This document shows, one piece after another, positions 14,979-15,457 of a stretch of 15,457 nt of DNA. The DNA lies in assembly GCA_903953615.1 (NCBI GenBank), contig CAJBKH010000115.1, positions 1 through 15,457 on the forward strand. Direction: 5' to 3'. How positions within the stretch are numbered: the stretch's first letter is position 1; the number at the start of each line of letters is the position of its first letter. The stretch is from an uncultured Bacteroidota bacterium. Lineage in GTDB: Bacteria; Bacteroidota; Bacteroidia; NS11-12g; UBA955. Made by a program: the position numbers and the translations under genes. The notes below the pieces were generated by a model that saw only the letters and a program-made list of their open reading frames with translations, was not told the origin of the DNA and did not search any database.

Positions 14979-14982
14979 CAAC

Positions 14983-15457
14983 ATGCAAAATAAGCAAAAG
15001 GCTTTCCTGATGATTTTAGATGGTTGGGGCATTGGCAAAAAAGATTTTACCGATGCTATTTACAATGCCAATACGCCCTATATAGATTCCTTATACCAAA
15101 CTTTACCCAATACAACACTTACAACTTTCGGCAATGCTGTAGGCTTGCCTGTCGGTCAAATGGGCAATAGCGAAGTTGGTCATATGAACCTTGGTGCTGG
15201 TAGAATTGTATGGCAACAATTGGCTTTAATCAACAAACAATTTGAGGATGGTTCGGCTGCGAAAAATGATACTTTAGAAAGCATTTCAAATTACTGCACT
15301 CAAAACAATAAACCAATGCACCTCATTGGTTTGGTGAGCAATGGTGGCGTACATAGCAGTTTAGAACACTTGATTCAGCTTTGCAAAATATTTACTGAAA
15401 AAGGTATAAAGGAAATCTATATACACACTTTTACCGATGGAAGAGATACAGACCCTC
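14983..15457 (+). CDS. gpmI: 2,3-bisphosphoglycerate-independent phosphoglycerate mutase, N-terminal part
   Basis: GpmI interconverts 3- and 2-phosphoglycerate in glycolysis and gluconeogenesis using two Mn(II) ions. The first 158 codons lie in the window and the frame is open at the right edge (family length is about 510). Visible are the metal-binding MILDGWG (10-16), the catalytic-Ser region MGNSEVGHMNLGAGR (about 60-74), and the start of the mutase-domain block with 'LIGLVSNGGVHSS' and a terminal FTDGRDT. The ATG at 14983 gives the normal short N-terminus before the LDGWG motif. It is divergent from the glycosyltransferase pair. Assignment is secure. Confidence 0.97.
   Translation, partial: MQNKQKAFLMILDGWGIGKKDFTDAIYNANTPYIDSLYQTLPNTTLTTFGNAVGLPVGQMGNSEVGHMNLGAGRIVWQQLALINKQFEDGSAAKNDTLESISNYCTQNNKPMHLIGLVSNGGVHSSLEHLIQLCKIFTEKGIKEIYIHTFTDGRDTDP

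Noticed and set aside
1..15457. Mobile element, phage, CRISPR, tRNA or rRNA content
   Set aside because: I found no transposase or integrase motif, no regularly spaced repeats other than the coding 63-bp array, and no tRNA-like cloverleaf on reading both strands by eye.

Overview
This is an AT-rich stretch of ordinary chromosome from a member of the Bacteroidota, probably from the Chitinophagales/Sphingobacteriales/Cytophagales side. No marker fixes the genus. Four observations support the phylum: lipoproteins and exported proteins whose signals end in 'Ala-Gln' or 'Ala-Cys'; no recognisable Shine-Dalgarno sites; several upstream matches to the Bacteroidota -7 element TAnnTTTG; and families typical of the phylum (DUF6427-like membrane protein, DUF2452 protein). 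I see no tRNA, rRNA, CRISPR array, transposase, phage gene or plasmid gene, and no gene-free stretch longer than 300 bases.

Left part (1-5316). An unrecognised cytoplasmic protein runs off the left edge on the minus strand. Upstream of it, also on the minus strand, is the ribosome-associated GTPase gene hflX, with a TTG start and its own terminator. Divergent from hflX is a translationally coupled pair: a 490-residue exported protein of unknown function and a DUF6427-like multi-spanning membrane protein. These run tail-to-tail into a lipoprotein glutathione peroxidase. The two convergent genes share a palindrome that holds both stop codons.

Middle part (5359-10564). A DUF2452 protein and a small lipoprotein form a likely two-gene operon. 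They are followed by three small exported proteins: a possible outer-membrane protein; a cysteine-rich protein with two CxxC...C-x7-H units that look like zinc-binding sites; and a protein made of six 21-residue tandem repeats. The last two of these are 31 bases apart and probably co-transcribed. A large secreted M1-family metallopeptidase follows, closed by a strong terminator hairpin.

Right part (10589-15457). feoA-feoB is a ferrous-iron uptake operon behind a palindromic, operator-like sequence. It converges with no gap on a minus-strand pair of overlapping glycosyltransferase genes (GT4-like, then GT2). Divergent from these is the start of gpmI (phosphoglycerate mutase), cut by the right edge.

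Most genes here are housekeeping or poorly characterised cell-envelope genes. I found no convincing new multi-gene system. The most unusual items are the exported CxxC/C-x7-H protein beside the 21-residue-repeat protein, the shared palindromic stop of the convergent pair, and the iron-operon operator candidate.
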